Source: an uncultured Euryhalocaulis sp.
GTDB taxonomy: Bacteria; Pseudomonadota; Alphaproteobacteria; Caulobacterales; Maricaulaceae
Assembly (NCBI GenBank): GCA_913055605.1
Contig: CAJXKJ010000031.1
Location: 1-34,480 of the forward strand
Direction: 5' to 3'
Length of the DNA stretch: 34,480 bases
Shown: positions 15,868 through 26,204 of the stretch, one piece after another
How the letters are laid out: every line of letters starts with the position of its first letter
How positions within the stretch are numbered: the stretch's first letter is position 1
Position numbers and translations under genes: made by a program
The notes under the pieces: model-generated
Database searches by the model: none
What the model was told of the DNA's origin: nothing
What the model saw: the letters and a program-made list of their open reading frames with translations, nothing else

Positions 15868-17190
15868 TCAGAAATTCTCCCGAAACCACGAGAACGCCTC
15901 GGCCATGGGGCCGGAGGGGTTTCGGGCGGGGTCTCGGCGGCGTTTGCGGCCTTCGCGGAGGTCGGGGGGGCCGGTCAGGGCTTCGTGGGGGCCGTGGATG
16001 GCGTGGCGGAGGAGGCCGGCGGCGCAGGCGAAGCCGGGGCCGGAGACCGCGTCGCCGAGCCCTGCGATGCGTTCGGGCTTTCCGATGCGGACCTGTTTTT
16101 CGAGAATGCGGGCGGCGAGTTCGCGCACGCCCGGAAGCTGGGACGCGCCGCCGACCAGGACGCAGCGGCGGCCCGAGGCGCGGTCAACGGCGGCGGTGCG
16201 CAGACGCTCCCGCACGATCTCGAACGTTTCCTCCAGGCGGGGCTTCACGATCTGGATCAGCTGGCTGCGCGGGGTGTGGTTGGTCTCGCCGCGGTCCTCC
16301 TCCCCGATCTGCGGGGTTGGGATCAGCTCCTGATCATCGTCGGGGGATTCCAGGACCGAGCCGAACATGGTCTTGATCCGCTCCGCCGAGGCGACGGGGG
16401 TGGACAGGCCGCGCGCGATGTCGGTCGTGACGTGCTGGCCGCCGACGGGGATGACGTCGATATAGGCGAGCGAGCCTTCGGAGAAGGCGGCGACCGAGGT
16501 GGCGCCGCCGCCCATGTCGATCACCACCGCGCCCAGATTGCGCTCGTCTTCGACGAGGGCGGCGAGGCCGGAGGCGTAGGGCGTGGCGGCGACGGCGCGG
16601 ATGTCCAGCCGGCAGCGTTCGACACAGGCGGCGAGATTGCGCAGCGGGCCGGCGGCGACGGTGACGATATGCATCTCCACGCCCAGCGAGCGGCCGAACA
16701 TGCCGCGCGGGTCGCGCACGCCGCGGTCCTCGTCCACGCTCCAGGAGAGCGGGATGGCGTGGGCGACGACGCGGTCGGGCTCCTGAAACTGGTTCAGCGC
16801 CTCGGTCAGGAGGCGGCGCAAATCGCGGTCCTGAACCTCCCGCCCCGAGAGCGGGCCTTCGACGACGATGCGGTGGCTGCGCGGCTGGCCGACCGAGAGG
16901 TTTACGGTGACCGAGGCGATCGCCTCGCCCGCCATGCGCTCGGCCTGCTGCACGGCGGCGCGGATGCCGGTTTCGGCCTCGTCCGGGTCGACGATGGCGC
17001 CGGAGCGCACGCCGCGCGAGGACTGGTGGCCGACGCCGATGACGCGCACCCCCTCCCCGTCCGCGCGGCCGATGAAGCAGGCGATCTTGGACGAGCCGAT
17101 ATCGAGCGCGGCCTGAAGCTGGGGCTTGCCGGCTCCCCGGTCCTCCCCCTTGCGCGCGCCGGCGCCGCCGAACAGGTCCATCGGCCTCAT
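15868..17190 (-). CDS. ftsA: Cell division protein FtsA
   Basis: Actin-like ATPase that tethers the FtsZ ring to the membrane and recruits later division proteins. It has 440 residues. The phosphate-1 motif is ALDIGSSKIACFIG (about 27-40). The phosphate-2 motif is VVIDMGGGATSVAAF, and a later adenosine-type segment reads CVLVGGASQLPGVRE. The C-terminus AEAFSWFRENF is the amphipathic membrane-targeting helix of FtsA. A Pro/Arg-rich linker precedes it. The ATG overlaps the ftsQ stop (ATGA). It is the last gene of the dcw run. No ftsZ follows, and a Type III R-M operon occupies that place. Confidence 0.95.
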   Translation of the reverse strand: MRPMDLFGGAGARKGEDRGAGKPQLQAALDIGSSKIACFIGRADGEGVRVIGVGHQSSRGVRSGAIVDPDEAETGIRAAVQQAERMAGEAIASVTVNLSVGQPRSHRIVVEGPLSGREVQDRDLRRLLTEALNQFQEPDRVVAHAIPLSWSVDEDRGVRDPRGMFGRSLGVEMHIVTVAAGPLRNLAACVERCRLDIRAVAATPYASGLAALVEDERNLGAVVIDMGGGATSVAAFSEGSLAYIDVIPVGGQHVTTDIARGLSTPVASAERIKTMFGSVLESPDDDQELIPTPQIGEEDRGETNHTPRSQLIQIVKPRLEETFEIVRERLRTAAVDRASGRRCVLVGGASQLPGVRELAARILEKQVRIGKPERIAGLGDAVSGPGFACAAGLLRHAIHGPHEALTGPPDLREGRKRRRDPARNPSGPMAEAFSWFRENF

Positions 17191-18161
17191 GCCTCCCGTC
17201 CCCGGGGGCGGCCGTCCGCCCCGTCCGGAGCATCCTCCGGCAGCGGGCGCACGACAATCTGGTCCGGATTGCGCAGGTCGATGGATTCGGCCGGGGCGCT
17301 GAGCAGGCCGCGGCGGGCCTGAAGCTCGCTGACGATGGCGAGCGCGGCCTCTCCGTCCGTCTCCGGCAAATGCAGCTGGGCGCCGGAATCCAGGAACAGC
17401 GTCCAGCGGCGCTCGCCGACGCGCTGGGCGGCCTCGACATGGCCGGCGACGTCCGGGAACTGGCGCAGGGCGGCGATCAGGGCGGGCGCCGGTCCGGCGG
17501 CGCCCTCGCCCACCACGAGCGGCAGAGCGGCGTAGCGGGCGGCGCCGTCCGGGCTGGCGGCGGTGTTGATCGGCTGGCCGTTGACGTCGATCACCACGAT
17601 GGCGCCGTCGATCTGCCAGCGGGCGAGCGGGGTCTGTTCATTGACCACGACCTGGATGCGGTTGGGCAGCAGGCGGAAGACGCGGGCGTCGCCGACCCAG
17701 TCCAGCGCCTCGACCCGGGCGCGGGCCTGTTCCAGGTCCAGCGCGAAGATGGAATGGCCGGAATCGGCGGCCAGCGCCTCCCGGATCTGGTCGAAGGAGG
17801 CGGCCTCTGCGCCCACGACGTCCACCGTCTCCAGCCGGAAGCCGGCGCCGCGCAGGGCCTCGTCGGCGGCCGCGCCGGCCCAGGCGGCGGCGTGCTCCAT
17901 CCGGCCGAAACCCATCAGGATCAGGACCGCGCCGCCGATCACCAGGACGCAGACGATGGAGACCAGCCGGGCGGCGGCGGAGGTGCGGTAATGGGCGGCG
18001 CGCAGGGCCGCGGAGGCGCGGTTGCGGACATGGCTGAGAAAGGCGGGGGGCGCGGGGGCGCGTCTTGTATTACGGGCGCTGCGGCCGGATGCAGGTGAGG
18101 CGCCGCCCTTTCGTCCCTTCCGGGGCGATCGGGAGGAATTGGCGCGGGTCACCTTGGGCAC
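17187..18161 (-). CDS. ftsQ: Cell division protein FtsQ
   Basis: Bitopic divisome protein linking early cytoplasmic and late periplasmic components, the latter including FtsL. It has 324 residues with a GTG start at 18161 after GGAGGA (six bases). A long basic cytoplasmic tail (1-65, rich in Arg, Lys, Ser and Pro) precedes one transmembrane helix (about 66-86, [20 protein letters not shown]). The POTRA domain follows at about 110-185 ([18 protein letters not shown] ... [10 protein letters not shown]), then the FtsQ/DivIB domain with LPLVVGEGA. It ends in a polar tail. The start lies inside the ddl 3' end (13-bp overlap), and its stop overlaps ftsA. Confidence 0.94.
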   Translation of the reverse strand: MPKVTRANSSRSPRKGRKGGASPASGRSARNTRRAPAPPAFLSHVRNRASAALRAAHYRTSAAARLVSIVCVLVIGGAVLILMGFGRMEHAAAWAGAAADEALRGAGFRLETVDVVGAEAASFDQIREALAADSGHSIFALDLEQARARVEALDWVGDARVFRLLPNRIQVVVNEQTPLARWQIDGAIVVIDVNGQPINTAASPDGAARYAALPLVVGEGAAGPAPALIAALRQFPDVAGHVEAAQRVGERRWTLFLDSGAQLHLPETDGEAALAIVSELQARRGLLSAPAESIDLRNPDQIVVRPLPEDAPDGADGRPRGREA

Positions 18162-19063
18162 GAAGCGTCCTCCGCTATCCAGGCGCAGAGCTGATCGAAC
18201 GACATGCCGGCGTGGGCCGCCTGTTCCGGCGCCAGCGAAGTGGGAGTCATGCCGGGCTGGGTGTTAATTTCGAGTAACACTAACCGGTCGTTAGCTGCAT
18301 CCCAGCGGAAGTCGGTGCGGGTGAGGCCGCGGCAGCCGGTGACCTGATGCGCCTTCAGCGCGTCGTCCAGGCAGCGGCGGGCGATGGAATCCGGGATATC
18401 GGCGGGGATCTGGTGGACCGAGCCGCCGGCGGCGTATTTCGCCTCGAAATCGTAAAACGCCGTCTTGGGGATGATCTCGGTCACCGCCAGGGGCCGGTCG
18501 CCGAGCACGGCGGTGGTGAGTTCGCGCCCCGGAATGAATTCCTCCACCAGCACCATGTCGCCCAGATCCACGCCCTCATGCGCCAGCTGTTCGGGCGGGC
18601 GGTTGTCGCCCTCGCGCACGATATGGACGCCGTAGGACGAGCCCTGATTATTCGGCTTCACGACATAGGGGCGGGCCATGGGGTGCTCGGCGGCGGCCTC
18701 TGCGCGGGTGACCAGGCGCCCCTCCGGCGCGTCCAGCCCCGCCTGGGCGAAGACGGCCTTGGCGGCCTGCTTGTCCATGGCCAAAGCGGAGGCCAGCACG
18801 CCGGAATGGGTGTAGGGGCGGCCGAACGTCTCCAGCACGCCCTGGACCACGCCGTCCTCCCCCCAGGGGCCGTGCAGGGCGTTGAAGACGAGGTCCGGAT
18901 CGGCCTGCTCCAGCAGGGCCCAGACATCGGCCTTCTGTTTCGGGTCGACCTCGACGACGTCATGACCGAGCCGCTTCAGCGCGGCGGCGCAGGCGCGGCC
19001 GCTGACCAGCGACACGTCGCGCTCGGCGCTGGGCCCGCCCAGCAGGACGGCGATGCGGCTCAT
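18149..19063 (-). CDS. ddl: D-alanine--D-alanine ligase
   Basis: ATP-grasp ligase making the D-Ala-D-Ala dipeptide that MurF adds to the UDP-muramyl tripeptide. It has 304 residues, with the start [19 protein letters not shown] at ATG 19063. The [14 protein letters not shown] loop is present, as is the ATP-binding [14 protein letters not shown]. The [16 protein letters not shown] segment carries the metal-binding Glu/Asn and the Gly-Met element of the family. A longer in-frame frame reaching 19909 is only an open extension across murB. The ATG overlaps the murB stop (ATGA), so the genes are coupled. As part of the dcw cluster it corresponds to ddlB of E. coli. Confidence 0.95.
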   Translation of the reverse strand: MSRIAVLLGGPSAERDVSLVSGRACAAALKRLGHDVVEVDPKQKADVWALLEQADPDLVFNALHGPWGEDGVVQGVLETFGRPYTHSGVLASALAMDKQAAKAVFAQAGLDAPEGRLVTRAEAAAEHPMARPYVVKPNNQGSSYGVHIVREGDNRPPEQLAHEGVDLGDMVLVEEFIPGRELTTAVLGDRPLAVTEIIPKTAFYDFEAKYAAGGSVHQIPADIPDSIARRCLDDALKAHQVTGCRGLTRTDFRWDAANDRLVLLEINTQPGMTPTSLAPEQAAHAGMSFDQLCAWIAEDASCPR

Positions 19064-19989
19064 GCGTTCACCCCCACGCGCTTGATCTCCCAGCGCAGCT
19101 CGACGCCGGCATCCTCGCGGACGCGGCGGCGGATTTCCTCGCCGAGGCCTTCGAGGTCGGCGGCGGTGGCCTCGCCCGTGTTGATCATGAAATTGCAGTG
19201 CAGCTCGCTCATCTGGGCGCCGCCGACCATGAGACCCCTGCCCCCGGCGGCGTCGATCAGCTTCCAGGATTTGCGGCCGTCCGGATGGGTCACCGGCGAG
19301 TCCGGATTGGCGAAAGTGGAGCCGCCGGTCTTTTCGCGGATCGGCTGGGTTTCTTCGCGGCGGGCAGTGATGTCGTCCACGCGCGCCTTCACGGCGGCCG
19401 GATCGTCGGGGCGGCCCTGGAACAGGGCTTCGATGAAGATCAGATCCTCCGGCGCCTCGGAGTGGCGATAGGAATAGCCGAAATCGTCGCGCGACAGGGT
19501 CACGCGTTCGCCGCTCCGGGTCAGGGCGGCGGCCTCCACCAGCACGTCCGAGGTCTCGGCGCCGTAGCAGCCGGCGTTCATGCGCAGGGCGCCGCCGATG
19601 GTGCCGGGGACGCCGGAATAGAATTCGAGGCCGGCGATCCCGGCGTCGGCGGCGGTCAGCGCCACTTTCTTGTCCAGCGCGGCGGCGCCGGCGCGGATCT
19701 GCGCGCCGTCCAGCGCGGCGATCTTGCCGAAGGCCGGGCCCAACCGGACCACCACGCCCGGCAGGCCGCCGTCGCGGACCAGAAGGTTTGAGCCGACGCC
19801 CATGACGAAGACCGGAATGTCTTCGGGCGTAGCTTCCAGGAAATCCGCCAGATCGTCCGCGTCGGCCGGGATGAACAGCGCCTGCGCCGGCCCGCCGACC
19901 CGCAGCCAAGTGAAGGGGGCGAGCGCGGCGTTCTCCATCAGTCTGCCGCGCACCGGCGGCAGGCGTTCGGAGAGGGAGTCGAAGCTCAC
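19060..19989 (-). CDS. murB: UDP-N-acetylenolpyruvoylglucosamine reductase
   Basis: FAD- and NADPH-dependent reduction producing UDP-N-acetylmuramic acid. The GTG at 19989 overlaps the murC stop (GTGA) and gives 309 residues, [15 protein letters not shown].... The frame is open well upstream, but only this start fits the family. The FAD-binding region is clear: [31 protein letters not shown] and [20 protein letters not shown]. The catalytic Ser/Glu region follows, with [11 protein letters not shown] and a late [17 protein letters not shown]. It is of the shorter MurB class (type II-like) common in alphaproteobacteria, judged by pattern. Confidence 0.95.
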   Translation of the reverse strand: MSFDSLSERLPPVRGRLMENAALAPFTWLRVGGPAQALFIPADADDLADFLEATPEDIPVFVMGVGSNLLVRDGGLPGVVVRLGPAFGKIAALDGAQIRAGAAALDKKVALTAADAGIAGLEFYSGVPGTIGGALRMNAGCYGAETSDVLVEAAALTRSGERVTLSRDDFGYSYRHSEAPEDLIFIEALFQGRPDDPAAVKARVDDITARREETQPIREKTGGSTFANPDSPVTHPDGRKSWKLIDAAGGRGLMVGGAQMSELHCNFMINTGEATAADLEGLGEEIRRRVREDAGVELRWEIKRVGVNA

Positions 19990-21416
19990 GCCTGCGCCCG
20001 CTTCTCGCCGATCGCCGCCAGCTCCTCCGGCAGCGCCGCGGCCCAGGCGGTGATGTCGCCGGCGCCGAGGCAGACGATCAAATCGCCCTCGCCCGCCAGG
20101 GCGGCGACGGCGGGGGCGAGCGTGTCGCGCGAGACGCCGGCGGCCTTGCGGTGTCCGTGCGTTTTCAGGCCGGCGACGAGGGATTCCCTGTCCGCGCCCT
20201 CGATAGGCTGTTCGCCGGCGGGATAGACGTCGGCGACCAGCACCGCGTCGGCGTCGTTGAAGCAGGTGCAGAATTCGTCGAACAGGTCGTGCAGGCGCGA
20301 ATAGCGGTGCGGCTGGACCACGGCGATGACCTTGCCGTCCGCCACTTCCCGCGCGGCCTTCAGCACCGCGGCGATCTCCACCGGGTGGTGGCCGTAATCG
20401 TCGATGATGCGCGCGCCGTTCCAGCCGCCGACATCGGTGAAACGGCGCTTCACCCCTTCGAAGCCGGCCAGGGCCTCGCGCACCTGTTCCTCGGGCACGC
20501 CGAGGCCGCGCGCGACGGCGGCGGCGGCGGCGGCGTTCTGGACGTTGTGGCGGCCGGCCATGGGCAGGCGCAGATCCTTCCACGACTCGGCGGTGTCGCC
20601 CGAGGAGTCGCGGAAGCAGAGATCGAAGCGGCTGATCCGGCCCTGCGGGATCAGATTGTCGATGCGCACGTCGGCCTGGGGGTTGAAGCCATAGGTGACG
20701 ACGCGCCGGTCCTCGATCTTCGAGACCATGGCCTGCACTTCGGGATGGTCGATGCAGCAGACGGCGAAGCCGTAGAAGGGGATCGCCTCCACGAACTGGA
20801 CGAAGGCGCGGCGCAGCGTGTCGAAATCGCCGTAATGCTCCATATGTTCGGGGTCGATATTGGTGACGATGGCGACCGTGCCGCGCAGGCGCAGGAAGGA
20901 GCCGTCGGACTCGTCGGCCTCCACCACCATCCAGTCGCCGCCGCCCAGCTTCGCGTTGGCGCCATAGGCGTTGATGATGCCGCCATTGATGACGGTGGGG
21001 TCCATGCCGCCGCCGTCCATCAGGGCCGAAACCATGGAGGTGGTCGTGGTCTTGCCGTGCGTGCCGGCGACCGCGACGGCGTATTTCAGGCGCATCAGCT
21101 CGGCCAGCATCTCCGCCCGGCGGACGACCGGGATGGAGCGGGAGCGCGCCTCCACGACCTCCGGATTGTCCTTCTTCACCGCGCTGGAGATCACCACCGC
21201 GCCGGCGCCGCCGACATGCCTGGCCTCATGGCCGATATGGATGGTGGCGCCGTGCTCGCGCAGGCGGAGGACATTCGGGTTTTCCCGGATGTCGGTGCCC
21301 TGCACCGTGTAGCCGAGATTGAGCATGACCTCGGCGATGCCGCTCATGCCGATGCCGCCGATGCCGACGAAATGGATCGGACCGACTTCGTAAGGGGCGA
21401 CGCCACGCGGTTTCAT
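19986..21416 (-). CDS. murC: UDP-N-acetylmuramate--L-alanine ligase
   Basis: Adds the first amino acid, L-alanine, to UDP-MurNAc using ATP in the cytoplasm. It has 476 residues. The Rossmann-like N-terminus [18 protein letters not shown] precedes the ATP site [13 protein letters not shown] (about 115). The central domain has [14 protein letters not shown] and [13 protein letters not shown], and the C-terminal domain has [14 protein letters not shown]. These are all typical of MurC. The ATG at 21416 follows GGAGA with four bases between. The gap to murG is 14 bp, one of the few non-overlapping junctions of the cluster. Confidence 0.96.
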   Translation of the reverse strand: MKPRGVAPYEVGPIHFVGIGGIGMSGIAEVMLNLGYTVQGTDIRENPNVLRLREHGATIHIGHEARHVGGAGAVVISSAVKKDNPEVVEARSRSIPVVRRAEMLAELMRLKYAVAVAGTHGKTTTTSMVSALMDGGGMDPTVINGGIINAYGANAKLGGGDWMVVEADESDGSFLRLRGTVAIVTNIDPEHMEHYGDFDTLRRAFVQFVEAIPFYGFAVCCIDHPEVQAMVSKIEDRRVVTYGFNPQADVRIDNLIPQGRISRFDLCFRDSSGDTAESWKDLRLPMAGRHNVQNAAAAAAVARGLGVPEEQVREALAGFEGVKRRFTDVGGWNGARIIDDYGHHPVEIAAVLKAAREVADGKVIAVVQPHRYSRLHDLFDEFCTCFNDADAVLVADVYPAGEQPIEGADRESLVAGLKTHGHRKAAGVSRDTLAPAVAALAGEGDLIVCLGAGDITAWAAALPEELAAIGEKRAQA

Positions 21417-21430
21417 ACGCTCTCCAAATG

Positions 21431-22534
21431 CTACGACGCCGCGCGGACGACGAGCGCGGCCAGATCCTCAGCCGCGCCCGGGCGGCCATGTTGGGCGGCC
21501 GCGGCGGCGCGGCGGGCCAGATCCGGCCCGTCCGCCAGGCGGCGCGCCAACAGAGCCGTCAGCCCCTCCTGCGTCAATTCATGCTCCTGCACCACGTCGG
21601 CGGCGCCGGCCTCCGCCAAAGCGGCGGCGTTATGGGTCTGGTGGTCGTCCATCGCGATCTTCAGCGGGACGAGGATGGAGGGGCGGCCGACGGCGGCCAG
21701 TTCCGAGACGGTGGAGGCGCCGGCGCGGGCGACGACCAGATGCGCGTCGCGCAACAGGCTGGCGACATCGCGGAAGAAGGGCGAACAGACCGCCTCCACC
21801 CCCGCGTCCGCATAGAGTTTGCGGGCGGTGTTGAGCGATTCCTCGCGCGTCTGCTGGGTCACTTTCAGGCGCATGCGCAGCTCGGGCGGCAAAGCGACGA
21901 CCGCGCGCGGCACGGTTTCGGACAGGATGGCGGCGCCGAGGCTGCCGCCCAGCACGACCAGCCGCAGCGGGCCGTCCGGCGCGGGCGCCTCATAGGGCGC
22001 GCCGGCGGCCGCCAGCACGGCCTGGCGCAGCGGATTGCCGGTGACGGTGAAATCGGCGCCGGAGGGCATGCGCTCCAGCTTCGCGAAGCCGGCGGCGACG
22101 CCCGCCGCACTGCCCGCGAACAGGCGGTTCACCCGGCCGAGCACGGCGTTCTGCTCCTGAATCACATACGGAATTTTGGCGAGTCTGGCGGCGAGCAGCG
22201 CGGGAAAGGCCGGATAGCCGCCGAAGCCGACGACAACATCCGGGCGGTCGGCGGCGAAATCCTTTCGCGCGGTCATCAGGCCCTGGGCCAGACGGATGGC
22301 GCCGCCGATGGATTTGATCGGCTTTGAGGGCGCGATGGAGCCGGCGCGAAGCTCCACCCGCCGGTCGGCCGGGATGGCGCCGGCATGGACCATGCCGCGC
22401 GCGTCGGTGAACAGGGCCACGCGCCAGCCGCGGGCTTTCAAAACCTCGGCCAGGGCCTGGGCGGGGAACATGTGCCCGCCCGTCCCGCCGGCCGCGAGCG
22501 CGGCCAGCGGCGCATTCGCGGACGATGCGCTCAC
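21431..22534 (-). CDS. murG: UDP-GlcNAc transferase MurG (lipid II synthesis)
   Basis: Peripheral inner-membrane glycosyltransferase (GT28) converting lipid I to lipid II. It has 367 residues with a GTG start at 22534 that overlaps the ftsW stop (GTGA). The N-terminal glycine-rich loop is [33 protein letters not shown] and [13 protein letters not shown] follow. The C-terminal donor site has [14 protein letters not shown] and [19 protein letters not shown]. The motifs are in the normal order and nothing is missing. Confidence 0.96.
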   Translation of the reverse strand: MSASSANAPLAALAAGGTGGHMFPAQALAEVLKARGWRVALFTDARGMVHAGAIPADRRVELRAGSIAPSKPIKSIGGAIRLAQGLMTARKDFAADRPDVVVGFGGYPAFPALLAARLAKIPYVIQEQNAVLGRVNRLFAGSAAGVAAGFAKLERMPSGADFTVTGNPLRQAVLAAAGAPYEAPAPDGPLRLVVLGGSLGAAILSETVPRAVVALPPELRMRLKVTQQTREESLNTARKLYADAGVEAVCSPFFRDVASLLRDAHLVVARAGASTVSELAAVGRPSILVPLKIAMDDHQTHNAAALAEAGAADVVQEHELTQEGLTALLARRLADGPDLARRAAAAAQHGRPGAAEDLAALVVRAAS

Positions 22535-23673
22535 GAAGCGCCCCGGTGGTCGTAGACGCCGGGGCGGCGGCGCGTGAAGCAGAGCAGAAGCCCGGCGGTG
22601 AAGGCCGTGGCCAGCATCGACGAGCCGCCATAGGAGACGAAGGGCAGCGTCATGCCCTTGGGCGGCACCAGAGACAGGTTCACCGCGATATTGATGAAGG
22701 CCTGCAGGCCGATCAGCAGGGTCAGGCCCGCCGAGGCGAGCTGCAGGAACGGATCGGCCATGCGCATCGAGGCGCGCAGGCCGCGCCAGACGATGACGCC
22801 GAACAGGCCGGCGATCAGGAGACAGGCGACGAGACCGTATTCCTCACCCGCCACGGCGAAGATGAAATCGGTGTGGGCATCCGGCAGGGAGGCCTTTACC
22901 TGCCCCTCGCCCGGGCCGACGCCGAAGAAGCCGCCGCGGCCCAGCGCCTCCGTCGCGCGGTCGATCTGGTAGGTGTCGCCGCTTTCGGGGTCGAGGAAGC
23001 GGTTCACGCGGCTGGCCACGTGCGGGAACACCGCATAGGCGGCGAAGGAGCCGCCCATGGCGCAGGCCGCCAGCACCACGGTCCAGAAGATCGGCAGGCC
23101 GGCCAGGAAGAAGAGCGCGCCAAAACAGACGGTCAGCAGAACGGTCTGGCCGAAATCCGGCTGGGCCAGCAGCAGGGCCACGGCCACGAAATACAGCGCG
23201 ACGGCGACCGCCGCAGCGACGGCCGGCGCGCCGCGCCGCTGTTCGGCGAACAGCCAGGCGGCGGTGACGATCAAAGCGGGCTTCAGGAATTCCGACGGCT
23301 GCAGCGAGAAGAAGCCGAGGCGCAGCCAGCGCGTGGCGCCTTTGACCTCCGTCCCGAACTGCAGCGTGGCCGCGGTGAAGGCGAGTGCGGCCAGCGCGCC
23401 GATAATGGCGACCCGGCGCGCGTCCTGATTGGACAGGGTCGACAGCACGATCATCGCGACCGTGGCGATCACCGCATAGAAGCCGTGGCGGTAGAGGAAG
23501 TGGAACGGTTCGGCGAGGCCGAGGCGGTCAGCGGCGGCGGGGCTGGCGGCCAGGGACAGCAGGACGCCGGCGCCGATCAGCGCCAGCAGCGCCACCATCA
23601 TCACGCGGTCGACGCTCCACCACCAGTCGGTGAGGTCGGCCCCGTGGGTGCGCGTGCTGGTGATCATCGCCAC
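22531..23673 (-). CDS. ftsW: Septal peptidoglycan polymerase FtsW (SEDS family)
   Basis: Polytopic SEDS glycosyltransferase that polymerises lipid II at the septum together with FtsI. It has 380 residues and about ten hydrophobic segments. Family signatures are FLKPALIVTAAW near the middle and, toward the end, NLSLVPPKGMTLPFVSYGGS. It opens with a short cytoplasmic tail containing DLTDWWWSVDRVMM. GTG 23673, six bases after GGAGG, is the best start. An ATG two codons later is possible. The murD stop is one base upstream, so coupling is expected. Confidence 0.95.
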   Translation of the reverse strand: MAMITSTRTHGADLTDWWWSVDRVMMVALLALIGAGVLLSLAASPAAADRLGLAEPFHFLYRHGFYAVIATVAMIVLSTLSNQDARRVAIIGALAALAFTAATLQFGTEVKGATRWLRLGFFSLQPSEFLKPALIVTAAWLFAEQRRGAPAVAAAVAVALYFVAVALLLAQPDFGQTVLLTVCFGALFFLAGLPIFWTVVLAACAMGGSFAAYAVFPHVASRVNRFLDPESGDTYQIDRATEALGRGGFFGVGPGEGQVKASLPDAHTDFIFAVAGEEYGLVACLLIAGLFGVIVWRGLRASMRMADPFLQLASAGLTLLIGLQAFINIAVNLSLVPPKGMTLPFVSYGGSSMLATAFTAGLLLCFTRRRPGVYDHRGAS

Positions 23674-23674
23674 G

Positions 23675-25096
23675 TCACGCCTCCGCCATCTGGCGCGGAT
23701 TGACGCCGGACAGGCCGGCGACGAGGCCGCGGAAGGCGTCGCCCCGGTCCTCGAAATCCTTGAACTGGTCGAAGCTGGCGCAGGCGGGGCTCAGCAGCAC
23801 GACCGGGTTGGGGCGGCCGCTGGCCGCGGCGTCGGCGCTGGCGCGGGCGACGGCGGTTTCCAGATCGCCGCTCATGTCCACGTCCACCTCCCCCCGGATC
23901 TGGTCGGAGAAGGATTTGGCGGCCTCCCCGATCAGATAGGCCTTGGCGATGCGCGGGAAATAGGGCTTCAGCTTGGCCAGCGTCTCTTTCTTGGCGCGGC
24001 CGCCGGCGATCCAGAAGATGTCGTCATAGACGGCCAGCGCGTTCTTCGCGGCGTCGGCGTTGGTGGCCTTGGAGTCGTTGACGAACAGGACCTCGCCCCG
24101 CCTCCCCACGACCTCGATCCGGTGGGCGAGGCCGGGGAAGCTGACCAGCGCCTCGGCGATGATCTCCGCCGAGATGTCGAAGCGGCGGGCCAGCGAATAG
24201 GCGACGGCGGCGTTCTGGGCGTTGTGGCGGCCGGGCAGCGCGAGGGCGCGGGTCAGATCCGCCACCTTGCGGGCGCTGCCCTGCATGGAGTCGTAAAGCC
24301 CGCCGCCCAGCGCATAGACGCCGCGGCTGAGCGCGCGGCTGGCGGACACAGGCACGACGCGGCGCTGCTTCTCCACATTGAAGCGGTTGGCGATGCGGCG
24401 GGACATCGGGTCGTCGACGCCGACGACCGCGAAATCGTCCGCCTGCTGGTTGGCGAAGATGCGCATCTTGGCGCGGGCATAGCCCTCCATGTCGCCGTGC
24501 CGGTCGAGATGATCCTCTTCCAGATTGATCAGGGCGGCGGCGTGGCAGCGCAGGGAGTGCGTGAGGTCGAGCTGGTAGGAGCTGAGCTCGATCACATAGA
24601 CCGCGCCGCGATAAGGGGCGTCCAGGTCCAGCACGCCGCGGCCGATATTGCCGCCGACGCGCACGTCCAGCCCGGCGCGGTGGAGGATGTGGCCGGTCAG
24701 GGCGGTGGTAGTGGATTTGCCGTTGGTGCCGGTGATGCCGACAACGCGCGGACGCTCGGCCGGCGGCATGGCCTCTAGGGTCAGGGCGAACAGCTCGATA
24801 TCCCCGATCACGGGGGTGTCGGTGGCGCGGGCGAGCTGGACCATGCGGTGCGGCTCGGGATGGGTCAGCGGCACGCCCGGCGACAGGACCAGCGCGGCCA
24901 GGTCCGACCAGTCGCGCTTGTTCAGGTCGGTGACCGGCACGCCCTCCGCCGCCGCGCGCTCGCGCGAGGCCTCGTTGTCGTCCCAGGCATGGACGTTCGC
25001 GCCGCCGGCGATCAGCGCCTTGGCGGCGGTGATGCCGCTGCGCGCCAGGCCGAACACGGCGACCGAACGATCCTTGAAGGCCGGGACAGGGATCAT
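23675..25096 (-). CDS. murD: UDP-N-acetylmuramoyl-L-alanine--D-glutamate ligase
   Basis: Adds D-glutamate to UDP-MurNAc-L-Ala. It has 473 residues with ATG 25096. The N-terminal domain begins DRSVAVFGLARSGITAAKAL. The ATP site is VVGITGTNGKSTTTAL (about 115-130). The central region has VIELSSYQLDL and NLEEDHLDRHGDMEGYARAK, and the C-terminal domain has VNDSKATNADAAKNAL and IAGGRAKKE. These are characteristic of MurD rather than MurC, MurE or MurF. It follows mraY after four bases. Confidence 0.96.
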   Translation of the reverse strand: MIPVPAFKDRSVAVFGLARSGITAAKALIAGGANVHAWDDNEASRERAAAEGVPVTDLNKRDWSDLAALVLSPGVPLTHPEPHRMVQLARATDTPVIGDIELFALTLEAMPPAERPRVVGITGTNGKSTTTALTGHILHRAGLDVRVGGNIGRGVLDLDAPYRGAVYVIELSSYQLDLTHSLRCHAAALINLEEDHLDRHGDMEGYARAKMRIFANQQADDFAVVGVDDPMSRRIANRFNVEKQRRVVPVSASRALSRGVYALGGGLYDSMQGSARKVADLTRALALPGRHNAQNAAVAYSLARRFDISAEIIAEALVSFPGLAHRIEVVGRRGEVLFVNDSKATNADAAKNALAVYDDIFWIAGGRAKKETLAKLKPYFPRIAKAYLIGEAAKSFSDQIRGEVDVDMSGDLETAVARASADAAASGRPNPVVLLSPACASFDQFKDFEDRGDAFRGLVAGLSGVNPRQMAEA

Positions 25097-25100
25097 GGGC

Positions 25101-26204
25101 CTATCTCAGCTTCAGCGTCGACAGGCCGACCAGGGCCAGGATGACGGCGATGATCCAGAAGCGGATGACGATGGTGGGCTCTTTCCAGCCCAGCTTCTCG
25201 AAATGGTGGTGGATGGGGGCCATGCGGAAGATGCGTTTGCCGGTGGTCTTGTAGGAAATCACCTGAACGATGACAGACGTCATCTCCAGCATGAACAGAC
25301 CGCCGATCACGCCCAGAACGATCTCGTGCTTCACCGCGACGGCGGTCATGCCCAGCATGCCGCCGAGCGCCAGCGAGCCGGTGTCGCCCATGAAGACCGC
25401 CGCCGGCGGCGCGTTGAACCAGAGGAAGCCCAGCCCGGCGCCGATCATCGCGGCCAAGAGGATGGTCAGCTCCCCCGTTCCGGGCGTGTAGTGGATGCCC
25501 AGATAGTTGGCGAACACCGCGTTGCCGGCCAGATAGGCGATGGCGGCGAAGGAGGTGGCGGCGATCATCGCCGGGCCGATGGCGAGGCCGTCGAGGCCGT
25601 CGGTCAGGTTCACCGCATTGGCCATGGCGACCACGACCAGCATGCCGAAGACGATATAGAGCGGGCCGAGGTCGATCAGGACGTCATTGACGAAGGGCAG
25701 CGCCAGCATGGAGCCGAAATCGCCGGACGGGTCGGTGCGATTGGCGGCCATGACGGTGACGACGACCGCGACCGCGGCGATGACGAATTCCAGCGCCAGC
25801 TTGGCCTTGCCGCCCAGGCCCTTGTGCGAATTCTTCGAGACCTTGTTGTAGTCGTCGATGAAGCCGACGCCGCCGAAGCCGAAGGTCAGCAGCAACACGA
25901 CCCAGACATAGGGATTGTGCAGATCGGCCCAGAGGAGCGTCGCGATGCCGAGCGCCAGCAGGATCAGAAAGCCGCCCATCGTGGGCGTGCCGGCCTTTTC
26001 GAAGATGTGGGATTCCGGCCCGTCGGTGCGGATCGGCTGGCCTTTCTTCTGTTTCGAACGCAGCCAGCGGATGAAGGGCGGACCGGCGATGAAGGCGACC
26101 AGCAGCGCGGTCACCAGCGCCCCGCCGGAGCGGAAGGTGATGTAGCGGAAGACGTTGAAGATGGTGAACTGGTCGGAGAGCGGGACCAGAAATTCGTAAA
26201 GCAT
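25101..26204 (-). CDS. mraY: Phospho-MurNAc-pentapeptide translocase MraY
   Basis: Integral membrane enzyme transferring phospho-MurNAc-pentapeptide from UDP to undecaprenyl phosphate, which forms lipid I. It has 367 residues with ATG 26204, whose A is the last base of the murF TGA (TGATG). The frame is open further upstream but within murF. About ten helices are visible. Catalytic and metal-site signatures are present: [36 protein letters not shown] and the histidine cluster [12 protein letters not shown]. The segment [11 protein letters not shown] is the conserved first cytoplasmic loop. Confidence 0.96.
   Translation of the reverse strand: MLYEFLVPLSDQFTIFNVFRYITFRSGGALVTALLVAFIAGPPFIRWLRSKQKKGQPIRTDGPESHIFEKAGTPTMGGFLILLALGIATLLWADLHNPYVWVVLLLTFGFGGVGFIDDYNKVSKNSHKGLGGKAKLALEFVIAAVAVVVTVMAANRTDPSGDFGSMLALPFVNDVLIDLGPLYIVFGMLVVVAMANAVNLTDGLDGLAIGPAMIAATSFAAIAYLAGNAVFANYLGIHYTPGTGELTILLAAMIGAGLGFLWFNAPPAAVFMGDTGSLALGGMLGMTAVAVKHEIVLGVIGGLFMLEMTSVIVQVISYKTTGKRIFRMAPIHHHFEKLGWKEPTIVIRFWIIAVILALVGLSTLKLR

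Noticed and set aside
18149-20583. In-frame upstream extensions of ddl (to 19909) and murB (to 20583)
   Set aside because: The extra sequence is Arg/Gly-rich out-of-frame translation of the preceding gene. The true starts overlap the previous stops and match family N-termini.
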